From Bacteroidales bacterium (GTDB lineage: Bacteria; Bacteroidota; Bacteroidia; Bacteroidales; UBA932), in assembly GCA_017509755.1 (NCBI GenBank), contig JAFWOY010000015.1, positions 21,138 to 85,137 on the forward strand: DNA of 64,000 nucleotides, given 5' to 3'. A program made the position numbers and the translations under genes. A model generated the notes under the pieces. That model saw only the letters and a list, made by a program, of their open reading frames with translations, was not told the origin of the DNA and did no database searches. Positions 60,621-64,000 of this stretch are shown here, one piece after another; positions within the stretch are counted from its first letter, which is position 1, and each line of letters starts with the position of its first letter.

Positions 60621-61295
60621 TCAAGCCTGACTGCCGCGGACCACCATGACAATTTCGCCTTTGGGCGGGGTGGCGTTGAAATAGTCGAAGAGTTCCTGGA
60701 GGGTGCCGCGGTGCGTCGTGTCGTGGAGTTTCGAGATTTCGCGCGAGACACTGGCAGGGCGGTCGGGACCGAAAACCTCGACAAACTGCCCAAGCGTCTT
60801 GACCAGCCGGAACGGCGACTCGTAGAAAATCATCGTCCGGGTTTCGCCAGCGAGCTGGGCAAGTTTCGTCTGGCGCCCTTTCTTGACAGGCAGGAATCCT
60901 TCAAAACAGAAGCGGTCGCACGGAAAGCCCGAATTGACGAGCGCTGGCACGAAAGCCGTCGCACCAGGCAGCGTCTCCACCTCGATCCCCGCCTCCACAC
61001 AAGTACGGACCAGCAGGAAGCCCGGATCGGAAATCCCAGGCGTGCCGGCGTCACTGATCAAGGCGACCGTTTTGCCGTCAAGAATCCGCTGCTTCACGCT
61101 TTCCACCTTTTCATGTTCATTGAACTTGTGGTGTGATTCCATGCGCGCGCTGATCTCATAATGCTTGAGCAACACCGAACTGGTCCGCGTGTCTTCTGCC
61201 AGGATCAGGTCGGCTTCCCGCAGGACACGGAGGGCACGCAGCGTGATGTCTTCGAGGTTGCCGATCGGTGTCGGAACGATGTAGAGTTTCGCCAT
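60621..61295 (-). CDS. rsmI: 16S rRNA (cytidine1402-2'-O)-methyltransferase
   Basis: Methylates the ribose of C1402 in 16S rRNA. It is 224 residues with the tetrapyrrole-methylase fold: YIVPTPIGNLEDITLRAL at 5-22, LAEDTRTS, ISDAGTPGISDPG, LPGATAFVPALVNSG and the C-terminal KGEIVMVV. It is slightly short because many orthologues carry a C-terminal extension of about 50 residues, as is normal in Bacteroidetes. Divergent from tdk, with overlapping promoters. Confidence 0.96.
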   Translation of the reverse strand: MAKLYIVPTPIGNLEDITLRALRVLREADLILAEDTRTSSVLLKHYEISARMESHHKFNEHEKVESVKQRILDGKTVALISDAGTPGISDPGFLLVRTCVEAGIEVETLPGATAFVPALVNSGFPCDRFCFEGFLPVKKGRQTKLAQLAGETRTMIFYESPFRLVKTLGQFVEVFGPDRPASVSREISKLHDTTHRGTLQELFDYFNATPPKGEIVMVVRGSQA

Positions 61296-61303
61296 ATTTT
61301 TCG

Positions 61304-61311
61304 TATCTTTG
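61304..61311 (+). promoter_or_regulatory. -7 box of tdk
   Basis: TATCTTTG, 16 bp upstream of the tdk ATG. It lies next to the minus-strand box 61313-61320 (TATTTTTG) that would serve rsmI, so the two promoters are back to back. Confidence 0.6.
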
Positions 61312-61312
61312 A

Positions 61313-61320
61313 CAAAAATA
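61313..61320 (-). promoter_or_regulatory. -7 box of rsmI
   Basis: TATTTTTG on the minus strand fits TAnnTTTG and lies 17 bp upstream of the rsmI ATG (61295). Confidence 0.5.
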
Positions 61321-61327
61321 CGAAAAA

Positions 61328-61924
61328 ATGTTCATAGAAAACGTGAAACATCCCGGCTATGTCGAAGTCATCTGTGGCTCGATGTTCTCGGGAAAGACCG
61401 AAGAACTCATCCGCAGGCTCAAACGCGCCAAAATCGCCAACCTTCGCGTGGAGATCTTCAAGCCCCGGATCGACACCCGCTATTCGGAAGAAGCCGTTGT
61501 CTCGCACGAAGGCCACTCCATCCTGTCCACCCCGGTTGATTCAGCCCGCGCCATCCTCGAAAAGGCGGACGGCGTCGATGTCATCGGTGTGGATGAGGCC
61601 CAGTTCTTCGATGAAGGCATCGTAGACGTAGTCCGCATGCTGGCCGACCGCGGCATCCGGGTCATCGTCGCCGGCCTCGACATGGACTACCTGGGCAAGC
61701 CTTTCGGCCCCATGCCAGCCCTGATGGCCACCGCAGAATACGTCACCAAAGTCCACGCCATCTGCGTCCGCTGCGGCGACATCGCCCACCATTCTCACCG
61801 TCTCTCCCGCAGTGACAAACTGGTGGAGCTCGGCGAAAAAGACATCTACGAACCCGTCTGTCGCCACTGTTTCAAGCAGTTACGAGAAAAAGACATCGAA
61901 GCCGGAACGCTTTTTGAAAAATAA
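61328..61924 (+). CDS. tdk: Thymidine kinase (type II)
   Basis: Salvage kinase making dTMP from thymidine. It is 198 residues. P-loop [10 protein letters not shown] at 17-26, DEAQFF with the Walker B aspartate, the lasso region [22 protein letters not shown], and a zinc site from CVRCG and CRHC near the C-terminus. Normal for the tetrameric TK1-like family. Confidence 0.97.
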   Translation: MFIENVKHPGYVEVICGSMFSGKTEELIRRLKRAKIANLRVEIFKPRIDTRYSEEAVVSHEGHSILSTPVDSARAILEKADGVDVIGVDEAQFFDEGIVDVVRMLADRGIRVIVAGLDMDYLGKPFGPMPALMATAEYVTKVHAICVRCGDIAHHSHRLSRSDKLVELGEKDIYEPVCRHCFKQLREKDIEAGTLFEK

Positions 61925-61925
61925 A

Positions 61926-61957
61926 TTTGGCCAATTCGCAAAATAATCATACTTTTG
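61926..61957 (+). promoter_or_regulatory. Promoter of the initiator tRNA gene
   Basis: TTTG (61926-61929), a 20-bp spacer and TACTTTTG (61950-61957). Predicted start about 61964, 7 nt before the tRNA 5' end. Confidence 0.65.
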
Positions 61958-61970
61958 CAGTCCAATACAC

Positions 61971-62043
<73 letters not shown>

Positions 62044-62048
62044 CGAAA

Positions 62049-62079
62049 CGAAACGGCAGCCGAACTGGCTGCCGTTTCG
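62049..62079 (+). terminator. Strong hairpin after the initiator tRNA (possible terminator)
   Basis: A perfect 13-bp stem, CGAAACGGCAGCC (62049-62061) with GGCTGCCGTTTCG (62067-62079), and a five-base loop. Outside it, CCGCTACG of the tRNA 3' end can pair with CGTAGCGG (62080-62087). No T-run follows. Confidence 0.5.
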
Positions 62080-62089
62080 CGTAGCGGGA

Positions 62090-62207
62090 GCCTGACTCCG
62101 TCCCCCTTTCCCTCGCCGCTACGCGGCTGCCCCAAGGGGCATGCCGTTTCCCGGGCACACCAGGACCACCAAACGTGCCCGGCAGCAACCGGGGGAAGGT
62201 GTCAGGC
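62090..62207. repeat. Small intergenic element with 17-bp imperfect inverted ends
   Basis: GCCTGACTCCGTCCCCC (62090-62106) and the inverted copy at 62191-62207 match at 15 of 17 positions. Inside are an 8-bp perfect inverted repeat CCGGGCAC (62151-62158) and GTGCCCGG (62175-62182), and GCCCC/GGGGC. The element fills most of the 235-bp gap between the tRNA and the DUF3795 gene. It may be a non-autonomous repeat near a tRNA 3' end, or only a structured spacer. Confidence 0.45.
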
Positions 62208-62278
62208 GGCGTTTCATCAATACGTATCTTTATACCGATAAAACGAGATTCCTTTATTCTTTAAATTCCTCAATTTAT

Positions 62279-62974
62279 ATGGATTACCGAGAAGAAGCCA
62301 TAGAATGCGTTAAAGATCGTGTCCTCCCGATCCATCAGCAAATATACGCCAAGTATGACGGGGATTTTGACAGGATTTACTCGGAAGGATACCATAGCAA
62401 GTCGTATCAGGGCAGGGTGATTGAGCCGGGAAAGATTTATGAACTGAGTTATCTGGAATGTTCCTGTCCCAAGGTGAAGTGCGGGCTCAGGAGCAATCCG
62501 GAGCAATGCGAGTGTTCCCGGCAAAGCATATTATTCATTCTTTCGCAGCTTGAACCTGACAGTCGGTTCGATGTCCGGATCGAGAATACGATACTCCGAG
62601 GAGGCGAACGTTGCACTTTCAGGATAACAAGACTCGCCGGCAAGAAGCGATTGATTGCCATCTGCGGGCTGGACTGCGAAAAGTGTGACGCCTACATCGC
62701 TACGAAGAACAATGATCAGGCACTGCGGGAAAAGACGGCCAAACTATGGGCGGAATTGAACAATGCACCCATTCTTCCGGAACACATCAACTGCGAGGGT
62801 TGCCGTATGGACGGGGCCAAGACCGTATTCTGCAGTTCTTTGTGCGAGATTCGGAAATGTGCCATGGAAAAGGTACTCGAGACTTGCGGCGATTGCCCCG
62901 AAAAGGACACTTGTCCAAAAGTCGGAACTATCTGGCAAAACAATCCGCAAGCGCGGGAGAACCTGGAGGCATAA
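62279..62974 (+). CDS. Cysteine-rich protein with C-terminal DUF3795 domain
   Basis: A 231-residue cytosolic protein. The N-terminal half (1-118) has a cysteine cluster LECSCPKVKCGL and QCECSR and ends in a small alpha-beta segment that I do not recognise. The C-terminal half is DUF3795-like: ICGLDCEKCDAYIATKNND, INCEGCRMDG, LCEIRKCAMEKV and CGDCPEKDTCPK. At least sixteen cysteines suggest zinc or Fe-S binding. Start ATG 62279 (MDYREEAIEC) has a weak TATCTTTA box 54 bp upstream. The function is unknown. It is followed by a MerR-type regulator with its own promoter. Confidence 0.8.
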   Translation: MDYREEAIECVKDRVLPIHQQIYAKYDGDFDRIYSEGYHSKSYQGRVIEPGKIYELSYLECSCPKVKCGLRSNPEQCECSRQSILFILSQLEPDSRFDVRIENTILRGGERCTFRITRLAGKKRLIAICGLDCEKCDAYIATKNNDQALREKTAKLWAELNNAPILPEHINCEGCRMDGAKTVFCSSLCEIRKCAMEKVLETCGDCPEKDTCPKVGTIWQNNPQARENLEA

Positions 62975-62994
62975 AACGTTTTTCATTTTTTCTC

Positions 62995-63027
62995 TTGACT
63001 CGTACCCTACGGCATGTATTATCTTTG
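62995..63027 (+). promoter_or_regulatory. Promoter of the MerR/GyrI regulator
   Basis: TTG (62995-62997), 22 bp, TATCTTTG (63020-63027). Predicted leader about 24 nt before ATG 63058. Confidence 0.65.
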
Positions 63028-63057
63028 CCGGCGAATAACAAAAGTGCACGAATTGTT

Positions 63058-63882
63058 ATGGGTAAAAACAAGTTGAGAATCGGGGAGTTTTCCCGCCTGG
63101 GCAGAGTGACCGTGAGGGCACTGAGGCATTACGAAGAGATTGACTTGCTCACTCCTGAGATTGTGGACCGGGATACCGGGTATCGTTATTATTCCGTGGG
63201 CCAGTTGCAGAAGATCTTCAGCATCACCAAACTCAAAAGCATGGGTTATTCGCTGGAAGAAATCCGGGACCTGTGGGATGATGACCAGCATTTCCCTACG
63301 GTGGAGTCGCTGGAGGAGAAAATCCGCAAGTGTGAGGATGAACTGGCGGTGCTCAAGGAGCGGAAACGGATGCTCAAGGCGGTGGTGGCTTCCCAAAAGA
63401 AATTGCACAAAATGGAAAAAGTTTACTTTGAATCGCTTCCGGCCATCACCGTGGCCAGCCATCGTACTGTCATTCCTTCATTCGAGGACCTCGGTCGCCT
63501 CTGTTATGAGGTGATTGGTCCGGAAATGGCTCGTCTAGGCTGCGAATGCCCGGAACCCGGCTACTGCTACACCATCGAGCATGGCGGCTACAGGCCGAAG
63601 GACATCGAGATCGAGTACTGCGAGAAGGTGACAAAAAAGGGAACAGACTCTGCTCTCATCAAGTTCAAGGACATCCCGGCTGTGCCGCAGGCTGCCTGTC
63701 TGAAGGTCTTCGGCCCGTATGAGAAACTCTATGACAAATATGTCGAGCTCTTCGCCTATCTGGAGAAGGAGGGCTACAAGATTGCCGATGCACCCCGTGC
63801 CGTTTACATTGACGGCATCTGGAACCAGGAGGACCCCGACAAGTGGCTCACCATCATCCAAGTGCCGGTGGAAAAGGCATAA
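63058..63882 (+). CDS. MerR-family regulator with GyrI-like effector domain (BmrR-like)
   Basis: Transcription factor of 274 residues: an N-terminal MerR winged helix (IGEFSRLGRVTVRALRHYEEI, in overlapping motifs, about 7-30; RYYSVGQLQKIF), a coiled coil at about 80-118 (LEEKIRKCEDELAVLKERKR), and a C-terminal GyrI-like/bacterial effector-binding domain (about 125-272, ending NQEDPDKWLTIIQVPV). BmrR-type proteins sense hydrophobic cationic drugs; the ligand here is unknown. I chose ATG 63058 (MGKNKLRIGEFS). No efflux gene is visible downstream within the window. Confidence 0.93.
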   Translation: MGKNKLRIGEFSRLGRVTVRALRHYEEIDLLTPEIVDRDTGYRYYSVGQLQKIFSITKLKSMGYSLEEIRDLWDDDQHFPTVESLEEKIRKCEDELAVLKERKRMLKAVVASQKKLHKMEKVYFESLPAITVASHRTVIPSFEDLGRLCYEVIGPEMARLGCECPEPGYCYTIEHGGYRPKDIEIEYCEKVTKKGTDSALIKFKDIPAVPQAACLKVFGPYEKLYDKYVELFAYLEKEGYKIADAPRAVYIDGIWNQEDPDKWLTIIQVPVEKA

Positions 63883-64000
63883 CTTCCAATTTATCAGTCT
63901 CCCGGTTCTTTTGTCTGGAAGAAAAATGTGACCAAATGCGACCAAAATTGGGGGATACAAAAAACAAGACTTTGTAAAGTGTTTGAAAATCAACAACTTA
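63883..64000. other. AT-rich right-hand end, no gene seen
   Basis: No ORF starts here. The stretch contains two GACCAAA copies (63929-63935 and 63939-63945), then an AT-rich run to the end of the window. It could be the upstream region of a gene beyond the edge. Confidence 0.5.

Overview
The window is a chromosomal segment of a high-GC member of the Bacteroidetes, most likely order Bacteroidales. The evidence is a SusC/RagA-type TonB receptor with an ECF sigma/FecR pair, HmuS/T/U/V-like genes, a FeoA-FeoB fusion, secreted or lipid-anchored serpins and DPP-IV, and repeated use of the Bacteroidetes -7 box TAnnTTTG (often TATCTTTG). That box lies just upstream of many start codons, frequently with a TTG about 20 bp further up. 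Genus cannot be fixed from this sequence. Genes are tightly packed, and 4-base ATGA stop/start overlaps recur.

Layout. 1-4825 (minus): an ECF sigma factor, a FecR anti-sigma factor and a TonB receptor cut by the left edge. 4842-12249 (minus): a methionine/aspartate-family cluster (metY, metX, thrA, a 96-bp-period hairpin array, asd) followed by a secreted serine hydrolase. 12406-15131 (plus): an Lrp/AsnC regulator coupled to a short UvrA paralogue. 15136-16720 (minus): a secreted alpha/beta hydrolase and a possible LysR remnant. 16844-24663 (plus): a metallo-hydrolase lipoprotein, a nitroreductase, then cbiK-hmuS-hmuT-hmuU-hmuV, a probable envelope tetrapyrrole/metal module with two chelatase-like proteins and an ExbB-like channel. 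24683-31747: rsmE, tsaC, EEP phosphatase, rhomboid, mutL, a small membrane protein, ispF and an acyltransferase. 31832-37405 (plus): phosphodiesterase, DPP-IV and two tandem serpins. 37413-42270 (minus): tsaE-namZ-GH18-ROK kinase-MFS, which reads as peptidoglycan/amino-sugar salvage.

42367-44926 (plus): FeoAB and its Cys-rich partner. 44974-55123: a sigma-54-type response regulator without an HTH, cmk-ispH-efp, a transglutaminase-like lipoprotein, der, a 1200-residue NtrY-like histidine kinase and rlmH. 55172-61924: a DUF4783-like protein, a split 5'-nucleotidase, an ABC exporter, a ComEA-like protein, rsmI and tdk. 61971-63882: initiator tRNA, structured intergenic DNA, a Cys-rich DUF3795 protein and a MerR/GyrI regulator.

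The most unusual items are the exactly 96-bp-periodic hairpin array between thrA and asd (four near-invariant 26-nt palindromes, with a 115-codon frame that starts in an ATGA overlap with thrA), the cbiK-hmuSTUV operon lacking hmuY/hmuR, the two serpins with different reactive-centre loops, an apparent in-frame repeat insertion in rsmE, and a MutL whose endonuclease motifs are degenerate.
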